From Mesostigma viride (taxonomy: Eukaryota > Streptophyta > Mesostigmatophyceae > Mesostigmatales > Mesostigmataceae), in NCBI GenBank assembly GCA_009746045.1, contig RPFO01000104.1, forward strand, positions 5,173,895 through 5,237,894: a DNA stretch of 64,000 nt, given 5' to 3'. The position numbers and the translations under genes were made by a program. The number at the start of each line of letters is the position of its first letter. Within the stretch, counting starts at the first letter, position 1. The notes under the pieces were generated by a model. It was not told where the DNA came from. It saw only the letters and a program-made list of their open reading frames with translations, and did no database searches. Positions 55,546 through 64,000 of this stretch are shown here, in pieces.

Positions 55546-55821
55546 ATGAATGAATGAATGAATGAATGAATGAATGAATGAATGAATGAATGAATGAATG
55601 AATGAATGAATGAATGAATGAATGAATGAATGAATGAATGAATGAATGAATGAATGAATGAATGAATGAATGAATGAATGAATGAATGAATGAATGAATG
55701 AATGAATGAATGAATGAATGAATGAATGAATGAATGAATGAATGAATGAATGAATGAATGAATGAATGAATGAATTGAATTGAATTGAATTGAATTGAAT
55801 TGAATTGAATTGAATTGAATT
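55546..55821 (-). repeat. AATG and AATTG microsatellites: expanded retroelement tail
   Basis: About 56 AATG units followed by about ten AATTG units, directly joined to the 3' hairpin of the minus-strand family B fragment at 55822. The pentamer part sits where a TTAA-type tail would be, so the array probably grew from the tail. Confidence 0.8.
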
Positions 55822-56063
55822 GTAACATAACTCTGTTGGGAGTATATGTAGCACATAGCCCAGAGAAGGGGCATATGGCCTATCATACATTCTAAGCTAC
55901 TTCCTGCAAGGGTGGGAATGTAAACAACACTTGCTCTAGGTGCACTAGGGCACCTGCACCACCCAGAGTTTCAGGCAACACCCAGCTAAGGGGAGCCTGT
56001 CATAGGTGGGGAAGATCAGCACAGCTATACAAAAGCTAGGGCGTGGCTTCTCAGCAGGGAGTG
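55822..56063 (-). mobile_element. Half-LINE family B, 5'-truncated 3' UTR copy
   Basis: Matches the family B 3' UTR (hairpin ACTCTGTTGGGAGT, then cacatagcccagagaagg). It contains or adjoins the target site of the full-length B element inserted at 56075. Confidence 0.7.
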
Positions 56064-56074
56064 ACCCCCTGCAT

Positions 56075-58046
56075 TAATTAATTAATTAATTATCAACATC
56101 ACTCCGTTGGGAGTCAATGTAGCACATATCCCTGAGAAGGGGCATATGGCTTTTAATACATTCTAGGCTACTTCCTGCAAGAGTGGAATGTAAGCAGCAC
56201 TTGCTCTAGGTGCCTCAAGGGCACCGGCACCCTCATGATCTTCACACTATGCCCAGCTAAGGGGGAGTATGTCATGTGGGGGAAGATCATCATGGCTATA
56301 CAAGAGCTAGGGCATGGCTTCTCGACAGAGAGCATCTCTCTGCATGGCATAGCATGGCTAAATTCTTAATGCAACATCCATGGGGGTCCCATTATAGACA
56401 AACCATGGCTAAATGTTGAAGGCATCATCCATGGGGGCCATTATGGGCGCACATGCGCGGGGCCACATGCTAGGCTAAGCCTTACTAATCTACACTACTG
56501 GTATATATATTCCTAGTCTGAGGTGGCAGGAGGGGGCTGCCAGGGCTTGTGGTCAACGTGGATGACCGCCCCCTCCAGTATACCGGCTTCCCCCTTGCGC
56601 TCTGCCGGAGCTGAAGGTAGGTCGGCCATAGCTCGCGTCGCCGCTGTTGCGGGGCCAGGGTCAAGTCGTCGTCCAGCGTGAAGCGAGTCTCCGAGAGCTT
56701 CTTGCGGCATTTAAGGAACGCCAGCTTGTCCGCCATGTACTTAAAGGTGAGGAGCACGGGTGCCGGGCCAGCCTTCCCCCGCGCGCGGGGGAGGCGGACA
56801 GCCGACATGTCCAGCTCACCAGTTAGTAACATGGGGGCAAGAATGGCGCGCTTAAATGCCTCAAGAAGGCTCGTGGAGGTCTCACCTGCCGGCTGGTCGA
56901 AGTGCTTGACGATGACATTGTGGCTGCGCCGGGCGATGTCGGCTTCCTCGCGAAGGTCGAGGGCTTGTTGCTTGAGTTGTGCCGAGATGGTGGAGGTGGT
57001 GGAGGTGGTGGAGGTGGTGTGCTGCTTAAGCAAGTCTGCCCAGGTGGAGGGAGCATCGCCGGCCGAGCCAGCAGGCGCCGGCTGGGCGGCGATGTCCTTC
57101 ACCGCCTGGGCGGTGAGGCCGGCGGTGTCATGCAAGCTCTCAAGGGCGTTGGCGGTGGCTTGAAGGCGTTGGTCGAGGTCGAGGAGCTGGGCTTTGATGT
57201 CGGCAGTGGAGGCGGAAATGGCAGTGGAGGTGGAGGCGGCGGCGGTGGAAATGTGACTGAGGAAGTTCAGCAGTCAGCGTGCCGCCGATTGCTGCTATGT
57301 CGGCAGCAAGGGGGGTCACGTGCTGCTGAAAGGCTTCCGTGAGGATGGAGCGGAGGGTGGGGACGGAAAGGGGTGAAGCCCAGATCTCGGCGTCAGAGCG
57401 CTGGAGAAGGGAGTTGAGGATGGCGTGCTGGAGATCGGGGGCGGAAGCCGCCGATCAGATGGTAGATGTTGCCCACGCGGCTGCCGTCCGGGGCGAGGAG
57501 GCGGTTGGTGGAGTAGAGATGGAGACACAGGTCGTTAAGCGAAGCGTAATCCCCGAAGAAGATGCAGCGCATAGCATCGGTCGGAGAAATGGTGGCCCAG
57601 TCGTAATCTGCGACCTTGAAAGGCCGGGGACGAAAGCTCGGTTCTGTGTATTGGGGGCGTGAAGACCCTCCTGTGTCGTCGGCTGGGCGGGTGCGCTTGG
57701 GGTCAGGCGATGCAGATGGCGAGGCGTTAAGCCCGCCGGGGGGTTGCGGGACGACCACCAGTGCACGACTAGTGTCATCGCCGCCTGCCGGACCTGATGG
57801 CGAAGCTGCAGCCGGAGCTGCAGACGTATTGTCATTGCCGAGCGCGGCCGCCAGGCTGCGTTGCGTCGGGGCGCGTTTGTTCGCCATATATTGCGTTTTA
57901 GATTCAGAAAATTATATCAGCATGTGCGTCTTAGAAAGACGAAGCGATAGTGATATTCACGGCTAAATTCGGTGCTCAAACGTGAAAGTTATGAGCTCCG
58001 ACAGCCATGCATGGCTACCTCGTGGCCGGATTTGCGTGCATCATGA
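56075..58046 (-). mobile_element. Half-LINE family B, full-length copy with 11-bp TSD
   Basis: 1972 bp flanked by ACCCCCTGCAT (56064-56074, 58047-58057). From its 5' end (58046): 5' UTR with CTTTCTAAGACGCAC also present in family A, ORF1-like coding region from ATG 57887, 3' UTR, CAAC hairpin and TTAA-repeat tail at 56076-56092. No reverse transcriptase. The coding region is broken by frameshifts. Confidence 0.88.
56535..57887 (-). pseudogene. ORF1-like protein of half-LINE B (frameshifted)
   Basis: Starts MANKRAPTQRSLAAAL at 57887; this frame runs to 57393. The homologous continuation is in other frames: coiled-coil-like repeats, then TWADLLKQHTTSTTSTTS, NVIVKHFDQPAGETSTSLL, VLLTFKYMADKLAFLKCRKK and LDDDLTLAPQQRRRELWP. 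The parts correspond in order to family A and to L1-type ORF1p (disordered N-terminus, coiled coil, RRM-like domain, C-terminal domain). The product would bind element RNA. Confidence 0.75.
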
Positions 58047-58069
58047 ACCCCCTGCATGGGCACGGCATA

Positions 58070-58612
58070 ATTAAATAAAGCTAGGTATCATCTGGAGGGT
58101 GGCTCATCATAGGCACACATGTACATGACTAAAAAGGCTGGGCTAGGCGGGTATAGTCTGATCAGGCGGGTATAGTGCCTGTAGTAGGCGGGCATGTACA
58201 AGGCCACTGTCTATCTATTCTACACTACTGCTGCTGTATTCCCCTAGGCTGGGGCTGCCGGAGTCGCTGGGGCCGCGGTGGTCGAGGGGGTCGCGTGCCA
58301 GGGCTTGTGGCCGACGTAGATGTCCGCCCCCTTCCAGTACACCGGCTGGCCCGCCTTGGTCTGCCGGAGCTGGAGGTAGGTCGGCCATAGCTCCCGTCGC
58401 CGTTTACGTTGCTGCGCCAGGGTCAAGTCGTCGTGACGTCGTCCACGGTGAAGGGAGTGTTCTCGAGCCGCTTGCGGCTCTGAGGAACGAAACCTTGTCC
58501 GCTGGGCTGTCAAAGATGAGAAGAAGCGGAGGCGCCCCTGCCTTACCCCGCGCGCGGGGGAGGCGGTGGGCGGTCAGCTTAATCTCACCAAGGAGGCCCA
58601 TGCGTGCAAGGA
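58070..58612 (-). mobile_element. Half-LINE family C, 5'-truncated
   Basis: On minus from ~58601: LTAHRLPRARGKAGAPPLLL, DLTLAQQRKRRRELWPTYLQ, KPWHATPSTTAAPATPAAP. Clearly related to but distinct from families A and B; one frameshift near 58435. The right edge meets AATG/TTTA low-complexity sequence (58613-58700). Confidence 0.65.
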
Positions 58613-58729
58613 TTTGAATGAATGAATGAATGAATTAATAATCAATCAATTTATTTATTTATTAATTAATTGATTATTTATTAATTCATGAATTCATGTT
58701 AATTAATAGACACACAACGTGACATAGAA

Positions 58730-58870
58730 ACACAACGTGACATAGACACACAAGATATGACAACGTGACTGCGTCATGTGAGGATAAGTCCTTAGTGGGA
58801 GGGGAACATGGGATGGAAGGGATGACGTAAGCTAGCTAGGTCGATCCTAGTTACAGGGTACGTTACTAAT
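58730..58870 (-). mobile_element. LINE D 3' fragment (diverged)
   Basis: Matches the end of LINE D on minus (gcgtcatgtgaggataagtc, then gggaggggaacatgggatgg). Short tandem copies of 'acacaacgtgacatag' precede it. Confidence 0.5.
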
Positions 58871-58892
58871 TACCGCTCCACCCATATATATT

Positions 58893-59380
58893 AAGGTGGC
58901 GCGGCCCTTGGCTCTTAGCCACGTGGCTGGGGCCTCCCTCACGGCAGGTTACACGGCGGACCGGGCGGAGCGGGCCAAGCTCCTGGCCTACGGCGACGTC
59001 GGGCACCATCGTGTGGTGCCCTGTGTCCTGGAGGAGTTTGGGGCCATGGGGCCCCTGACCTCCGCCTTCTTCAAGGAGTGTTGCCGGCTCCGGGAGGACC
59101 GGCTGGACCTGGAGGGCCAGCGGGCCTCATGGTCGGCGCGGACCTGGACGTCATATTGGCGTCAGCGCTTGTCGGTGGCGCTGACTCGGGCCATGGCTGA
59201 CATCATGCTCCGCCGTACGCGGGCTGATTTTGCGGTGCAGCAGGGCTATTAGGTTCCTCTCGTTAGGAGTCTCCATTGGTCTTATCGTAGTATAGAGATT
59301 TGACATGGCTCTGTATAGACGGTTTATAGCTGGGCGTTTGCTTTGGTTTGAGTGATTTCACTCTGCTGTTGAGTAATTAT
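58893..59380 (+). mobile_element. RLE LINE 3' fragment
   Basis: Encodes the end of the RLE LINE protein in one open frame (58896-59252: VARPLALSHVAGASLTAGY ... DFAVQQGY), then the 3' UTR with the 'gagtgatttcactc' hairpin and a GTAATTAT tail. It shows where the natural stop lies and exposes the nonsense change in the 7.9-kb copy. Confidence 0.8.
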
Positions 59381-59386
59381 ATTATG

Positions 59387-61280
59387 ATGCGCCTATTACG
59401 ATGCGCCTTTCTAAGACGCACTTGCCAGTATAAACGGTTACGGCTGCCACGCAGTATAGACAAAGTTACGCACGTGACCAGCTATGACGACTACCAAAGC
59501 AAAACGAGGGCTGGAAAAGGAGCTGGCACAGCTTCCCAGCGCCCAGCCCAACCCTCTCGCCCTCGCCATTGTTCAGCCGCCAGGCTTACCCGCCAAACCC
59601 TCGCCAAGCGCCTCGCCTGAGCCCAAGAAACCATGCCACGATCGCCACAAATGGAGCAAATTCTTGCCCGGCGACGGAATGTTCTCCCTCCTCGAGTGGC
59701 AGCAGCTGTCGCCGCAGGAAGTCGTCGAAGTTCTCCAGTTCCTCACACAGGAGCGGAAGCTCTTTGTGACCTGGAGAGGGGGGGCGGCTATCGACTACCG
59801 CGACACGTCCTGGCTCTACACCTGTGCCGAATCCCGCCAACGCCAGTTTATCTTGACCAGCTACTACCAGCGCAGCTTCGGCGACATCCACAGAGAACTT
59901 TGGAACGCACTCAACGCCCCAGCCCCCGCACAGCCGGCAGCCCCATCGGCTTCCTCCCTCTGCAAGGATGACATCCGCGCAGTGCTGGAGGAGCACGTGA
60001 CCTGGCCGCTGGCCGAGAAGATGACCTCGCTGAACACCACGCTCAACACGGTCGAGGCCCGGGTCTCCAACGTGGAAACCAAGGTCGTCCACAAGCTACA
60101 ACCACAGTTCACGGCGCTACACACCGCGGCGCAGGCTTCGGAAACGCATGCTGCACTTGTCTCTCGCCTTAACCAGGTGGAAGGCAAGTGCGGCGTGCTC
60201 ATGAAGAAGCTTGAGGCCATCACTGCCCACACCGAGGCCCTGGCCACACAGGTCCCAAAGCTAGCGGAGCAGACGGCCACCATTGCCTCCCAGCCACCCC
60301 GGCAGGATGCTGGTGACCTCCCGCTCTCCTACGCGGACCTGCTGCGGACAGCGACCGCCTCCACCACCGACGCCATCGCCACGAAGCTCCAGGAGCTGGA
60401 TGACCACCGCCAGGCCCAGCAACGGGAGGTCACCGATCGCGCTCGCCGCGAGTGCCGAGTGGTGCTACGTCGCTTCCCCCAGAAGCCAGGTGAGACGTCA
60501 ACCTCCCTTGCTGACGAGATCAAGAACCAGCTTCTTACCCTCATGGGCCTGGTAGGTGAGGTAGAACTGCGTGGGTGCCACCGCCTTCCCCACTCACGGG
60601 ACAAGGCGGCCACCCCACCAGTCCTGCTCACCTTCCTCTCCCCTGAGGATAAGCAGCGGTTCCTCTCTCGTCGCAAGCGGTTGCACGATCTCACCTGGAC
60701 GCTGGATGACGACCTAACCCCCGCTCAGCAACAGCAGCGACGCGACCTGTGGCCGGAATACCTCCGCCATAAGCAGGACCCCCAGAAGCCCAAGGTGTAC
60801 TGGAGGGGCGGGGACCTGATGATCAACCACAAGATGTGGACGCCCCCAGCGGGCTAGAATAGCAATAGCCCTAGCTTGTAACCATTGGAGTCACTGTCGC
60901 TAAGGCAGCCATGCCTAGAATGTTTGCCTAGCTGTGCCAACACACCTAGTCACGTGCCGCCAACGCACGGTACACAACCAGCCATAGCCTTAGTAGCCTA
61001 GTTCTAGTACAGCCATGCTACGCCCTGGCTATGTTCAGATTACTTGCCCACGCTCCTTGCTATGATATGCTCACATGGGTCTTATTGCACCCACAGTTTG
61101 CCGGATCGTTAGCCTGTCCTTTTAGCTAGCCGCGCCCGATTGCAGCTGTGGCATGCCTTTGGCATGAAGGAGACTGGGGGTCTCTGCCCTTTCTCCTGTA
61201 GTGCACACACAGGGATTAAAAGCACTTCGGTGCTCCGTGACTCCCCAACGGGAGCACGAGTTTAATTAATTAATTAATTA
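59387..61280 (+). mobile_element. Half-LINE family A, full-length copy with 8-bp TSD
   Basis: 1894 bp flanked by ATATTATG (59379-59386, 61281-61288). Order: ~97-bp 5' UTR, one intact ORF1-like gene, ~400-bp 3' UTR, hairpin GTGCTCC...GGGAGCAC with inner CTCCCCAACGGGAG, and a TTAA-repeat tail. Truncated copies lie at 2577-2783 and 11126-11903. It inserted directly at the 3' end of the RLE LINE fragment. Confidence 0.9.
59484..60857 (+). CDS. ORF1-like RNA-binding protein of half-LINE A, 457 aa
   Basis: Intact from MTTTKAKRGLEKEL to TPPAG. Residues ~1-55 are disordered and basic; ~56-145 form an unassigned domain (FSLLEWQQLSPQEVVEVLQF). Residues ~160-330 are heptad-rich coiled coil (TSLNTTLNTVEARVSNVETK, LVSRLNQVEGKCGVLMKKL). 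Residues ~338-420 look RRM-like (CRVVLRRFPQKPGETSTSLA ... PPVLLTFLSPEDKQRFL), and the end (LDDDLTPAQQQQRRDLWPEY, KVYWRGGDLMINHKMW) matches the C-terminal domain position of L1 ORF1p. Expected to trimerise and bind element RNA. No polymerase is encoded, so a partner LINE must supply it. Confidence 0.8.
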   Translation: MTTTKAKRGLEKELAQLPSAQPNPLALAIVQPPGLPAKPSPSASPEPKKPCHDRHKWSKFLPGDGMFSLLEWQQLSPQEVVEVLQFLTQERKLFVTWRGGAAIDYRDTSWLYTCAESRQRQFILTSYYQRSFGDIHRELWNALNAPAPAQPAAPSASSLCKDDIRAVLEEHVTWPLAEKMTSLNTTLNTVEARVSNVETKVVHKLQPQFTALHTAAQASETHAALVSRLNQVEGKCGVLMKKLEAITAHTEALATQVPKLAEQTATIASQPPRQDAGDLPLSYADLLRTATASTTDAIATKLQELDDHRQAQQREVTDRARRECRVVLRRFPQKPGETSTSLADEIKNQLLTLMGLVGEVELRGCHRLPHSRDKAATPPVLLTFLSPEDKQRFLSRRKRLHDLTWTLDDDLTPAQQQQRRDLWPEYLRHKQDPQKPKVYWRGGDLMINHKMWTPPAG

Positions 61281-61288
61281 ATATTATG

Positions 61289-61433
61289 TTGTTAGCCACA
61301 TCCTGCCCCGGGGATATGCATCATGGACCACCGCTATCGCGTAACGGGTGTTACGCAGTGAATATTGACTTACCTCAATATGCTCCGCTCTGGTTCTGTT
61401 TGATGTCTTAGCTCTCAGTGCATCTGAATCATC
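61289..61433. other. Upstream region of the Penelope-like element
   Basis: No reading frame. Contains a palindromic 'gcgtaacgggtgttacgc'. No hammerhead ribozyme core (CTGATGA plus GAAA) is visible here. Confidence 0.4.
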
Positions 61434-62867
61434 ATGAAACACCTTATGACTTTCTGGCATGCTCTTACCCTCCACAGAATACGGCAATCCAGTGGCATTG
61501 ATTACCGGAAGTACACTGCTATTTCTCGGCAGTTCCCCTATCGTATCTCCTCACAGGCATGGCGGAAGCGTTGTCGCATCAACACGCGCCATAACCATCA
61601 CTGCAAGGATGACCATACTCTACGTCGCCTCCGGCGCTTACAGCGCACGCATTTGTCGCTTACCAACTCCACTCGCCCACACCCCGTAAGCACCCATCGC
61701 GTCATTTATGCCATTTACAACCGCAGGTACCCTCAGCGTATCTACGTTGGCCAGACGCAACGGGATGCCTGGACGCGTTTTCAGGAACATGTCCGAGCGG
61801 CACGCCGCCTTCATATTGGCCGCCCTGCCGCCAACGACGACACCCCCCTACATGGCGCCATGGCCCAATACGGGTGGTGGGATTGGCGAGTCGTCCCCTT
61901 GGAACATGTCCCCGGCACCTTTACCGGCGCCGCTTTTCGCAAAGCCGCAGGGCATCGGGAAACGTTTTGGAAACGAATGTTACATGCATTTCTGCCCCAC
62001 GGTTTTTGCATTGAAGGCAAGAGTTTCAAAGCTCGGTCTCGCCGCCGCCCGCCTCCCCTCCGTCCCCGCCCTCTTATGTTCATCCGTGCCTGGCGTCTGA
62101 AGCACAATCTCCACCCATATCGCCCCTATCCCCCCAGCGTCACCCCGGCCCCTCCACCTTCCACACATGTGTCCACCGATCCTTCCCTTTACTCCACCAG
62201 TCTCCGCTGCTTACGTCACATGTCTCGGCTTATGCAACGCGGCAACTTTCATGCATCCTATCTCGAAGCCTGCAGCTTGAAGAAGCTTACCAGCTTACAC
62301 ATTGCCGTCGGGTCGTGCTCCCCAGCTGATCTGCAAGTCCCCCGCTCCCATGCCACTAGTCTGCGAGGCCTTCTCTCACGTATCATTCGGCACCGTGTCA
62401 ATGGGAATGCAGATGCACTGCGTCCGCGCCGTTTGCTGATCTCACCTTTCATTCATGCTGCGATGGATGAGCTGTGTTTGCCACACATTCTGCATTTGCC
62501 GCAAGTGCAGGCTGCGATGCCGCTCGTGGTGCGCAACACTTTCGGCACTCCCATTGCCGCCTGGCATTACTCTCCCACCTTGGGACAAATGGTTTTCAGC
62601 AACGGGAAGGTCAGCCGCGATACAACGCCCACCGAGCTGGCCACCATCTTGGCAGGGCCCTGCCCCTGCCAACAACAACGGTATTTCAAGTACCTTGATC
62701 CCACCTCACAGCACGTCATGACCGCTGACCTCAGCATCCTGCCGAGCCACACGCTTGTAGACCTTTTTGCCAAAGGCACCAAGTTTCGGCCGTGGGTCCA
62801 GCGCACGTGTGCCAAAGAGGTGAATGCACTGCTCTCCACATCACTGCGCAAATTTGCAATGCCATGA
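61434..62867 (+). CDS. Penelope-like element ORF1: GIY-YIG endonuclease plus RT N-terminal region, 477 aa
   Basis: Residues ~90-180 form a GIY-YIG domain: VIYAIYN (90-96), YVGQT (104-108), Arg115 and catalytic-type Glu176 (GHRETFWK). It would nick target DNA. The C-terminal part has CPCQQQRYFKYLDP, VMTADLSILPSHTLVDLFAK and GTKFRP, which resemble the region before the reverse transcriptase core in Penelope-like elements. N-terminal GIY-YIG is the arrangement of the Naiad/Chlamys groups, the latter from green algae. Most Penelope-like elements have one ORF; here the frame ends with TGA overlapping the next ATG, by design or by a one-base shift. Confidence 0.8.
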   Translation: MKHLMTFWHALTLHRIRQSSGIDYRKYTAISRQFPYRISSQAWRKRCRINTRHNHHCKDDHTLRRLRRLQRTHLSLTNSTRPHPVSTHRVIYAIYNRRYPQRIYVGQTQRDAWTRFQEHVRAARRLHIGRPAANDDTPLHGAMAQYGWWDWRVVPLEHVPGTFTGAAFRKAAGHRETFWKRMLHAFLPHGFCIEGKSFKARSRRRPPPLRPRPLMFIRAWRLKHNLHPYRPYPPSVTPAPPPSTHVSTDPSLYSTSLRCLRHMSRLMQRGNFHASYLEACSLKKLTSLHIAVGSCSPADLQVPRSHATSLRGLLSRIIRHRVNGNADALRPRRLLISPFIHAAMDELCLPHILHLPQVQAAMPLVVRNTFGTPIAAWHYSPTLGQMVFSNGKVSRDTTPTELATILAGPCPCQQQRYFKYLDPTSQHVMTADLSILPSHTLVDLFAKGTKFRPWVQRTCAKEVNALLSTSLRKFAMP

Positions 62868-64000
62868 GCACGGACCTACAGCTTGCTCCCCTTGCCATGG
62901 AACCGTGGTTTCGCGCCGTCATTCACGAATGCAATGCACGTCTCACCAGGCTTGATTACCGTCTCCAGCAGGTCCACCGCACCACCTGGCTCAACACCAC
63001 AGATAAAGCACTTCTTGACCACTTCAAGCAGGACTTTATCATCACGTGTGTTGACAAGAGTGCCAACAACTTTGCTTTCATATGCAAGAAGCACTACCTT
63101 GCTACTTTGCAACACGAGTTGGCGTCCAGCCCTACCTATGTTCAGCGTGCACAGTCCACCGCCAGTATCACCGCTGCTCATCGGGCTTTTCTGCACAGCC
63201 AAAACATTTTTGCTCGGGCATTCCTTAAGCGGCAGCGACGCGCCACCACCACTACGTTCCCATATCTGTATCTCACTCTTAAGCTGCACAAAACTCCTGT
63301 TGCTTTGCGCACCATTGCTGCGTCGCATTCAGCCCCACTGATGCCTCTCTCGAAACTCATCTGCCATGCTTTGAATGCTCTTCTCCCCGAAGCCAATGCA
63401 TTATGGGTGGAGGTGCTGTCGAATGCCGGGTATGAATGCGCTGGTAGTTGGATCGTCATAGACTCAGCCCAAGTACGCCTACGCCTTGCCGCCCTTAGCC
63501 GTTCTAAGACAGCAGCAGAGAAACGTATACCTATGCCCATAGCCACCTATGATTTCACCACTCTATATACCACACTAGATTTGCACGATTTGAAAGCTCG
63601 TTTAGATAGCCTCCTTACTCGTCTGTATGCACGTAGGCCTCACGGGCGCAACCACCTGCACGTGCGTGTTTCTCAGACCAAGCCCACGGCAACGTGGCTC
63701 TCAGGGATCGCGGCAGGTGCTATCGTGCGGGATGGTTATAATTATATTATCACGAAGGCTGACCTTGTCCATTGGATCTCTTATCTTGTTGATAACACCT
63801 TCATCTGTTTTGCGGGCAATGTATACCAACAAGCTATCGGCATCCCTATGGGCACTAACTGTGCCGGGCTCCTTGCAAACCTCTATCTATACACTTATGA
63901 GCTTGCATTCATGGAGAATCTCATTGCCTCAAACGATGATGTTCTCATCAGGCGTTTTATCCATACATGTCGATACATTGATGATGTCATCGCTTTCGAC
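62864..64000 (+). CDS. Penelope-like element ORF2: reverse transcriptase (partial, runs off window)
   Basis: Begins MSTDLQLAPLAMEPWFRAVI, the ATG sharing ATGA with the ORF1 stop; 379 codons are visible, all open. RT motifs: FPYLYLTLKLHKTPVALR (motif 1/2 region), YDFTTLYTTL (motif A-type, catalytic Asp), AIGIPMGTNCAGLLANLYLY (motif B) and CRYIDDVIAFD at the window edge (motif C, catalytic Asp pair). The combination is characteristic of Penelope-like/telomerase-related reverse transcriptases. The thumb and any C-terminal domain lie beyond 64000. Confidence 0.88.
   Translation, partial: MSTDLQLAPLAMEPWFRAVIHECNARLTRLDYRLQQVHRTTWLNTTDKALLDHFKQDFIITCVDKSANNFAFICKKHYLATLQHELASSPTYVQRAQSTASITAAHRAFLHSQNIFARAFLKRQRRATTTTFPYLYLTLKLHKTPVALRTIAASHSAPLMPLSKLICHALNALLPEANALWVEVLSNAGYECAGSWIVIDSAQVRLRLAALSRSKTAAEKRIPMPIATYDFTTLYTTLDLHDLKARLDSLLTRLYARRPHGRNHLHVRVSQTKPTATWLSGIAAGAIVRDGYNYIITKADLVHWISYLVDNTFICFAGNVYQQAIGIPMGTNCAGLLANLYLYTYELAFMENLIASNDDVLIRRFIHTCRYIDDVIAFD

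Noticed and set aside
55428..55890. Frames encoding FIHSFIHS repeats
   Set aside because: Translation of the AATG microsatellite.
61289..61433. Hammerhead ribozyme upstream of the Penelope-like element
   Set aside because: Such ribozymes are known in this class, but the conserved core words are not present on either strand here.

Overview
The window looks like nuclear DNA of a green (chlorophyte-type) alga, dense in repeats and carrying an integrated DNA virus. Eukaryotic: two spliced host genes have GT-AG introns whose phases agree at every junction. Algal: an ARL2 small GTPase, a GT29 sialyltransferase-like gene, CCCTAAA/CCCTAAAA telomere-type repeats, and a Penelope-like retroelement with an N-terminal GIY-YIG domain (a group known from green algae). 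The species cannot be named from the sequence.

Layout. 1-12.1 kb: dispersed retroelements, including 5'-truncated LINE copies with visible target-site duplications (TSDs) and a hAT-like transposon (6362-10603) that split an older retroelement and was itself invaded by an RLE-type LINE. 12128-30562: an 18.4-kb endogenous Polinton-like virus (PLV) with 690-bp terminal inverted repeats (TIRs). Its left arm (minus strand) carries structural genes: a fibre-like protein with Ig-like and LamG-like domains, a candidate double-jelly-roll major capsid protein, a candidate penton, a zinc-finger protein and others. Its right arm (plus strand) carries a coiled-coil protein, the FtsK/HerA-type packaging ATPase, an AT-hook protein, a tyrosine recombinase and a primase-helicase. 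Several core genes have single-base frameshifts, so this copy looks recently inserted but disabled, unless these are local sequence errors.

30.6-37.1 kb: more LINE fragments, a 653-bp near-perfect palindromic TTAA element, an adjacent 1.7-kb TTAA-flanked element, and a LINE-ORF1-like element with a 12-bp TSD. 37-39.8 kb: no recognised gene, with a 12-bp minisatellite of about 570 bp. 39823-47393: GT29 gene on the minus strand, eight exons, 718 codons plus stop; most introns contain tandem repeats. 50036-54205: ARL2 on the plus strand, five exons, divergent from GT29 across a 2.6-kb intergenic region.

55-61.3 kb: two apparently full-length 'half-LINE' elements (1.9-2.0 kb, ORF1-like protein only, TSDs, TTAA-repeat tails), truncated relatives and a 3' piece of the RLE LINE. 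61434-64000: a Penelope-like element, GIY-YIG ORF followed by a reverse transcriptase ORF that overlaps it by four bases (ATGA) and runs off the window.

The most notable points are the PLV with hairpin modules and telomere-like DNA in its TIRs, its position in the TTAA-repeat tail of a LINE, and a community of ORF1-only retroelements sharing a 3' hairpin and tail, for which this window preserves empty/filled site pairs.
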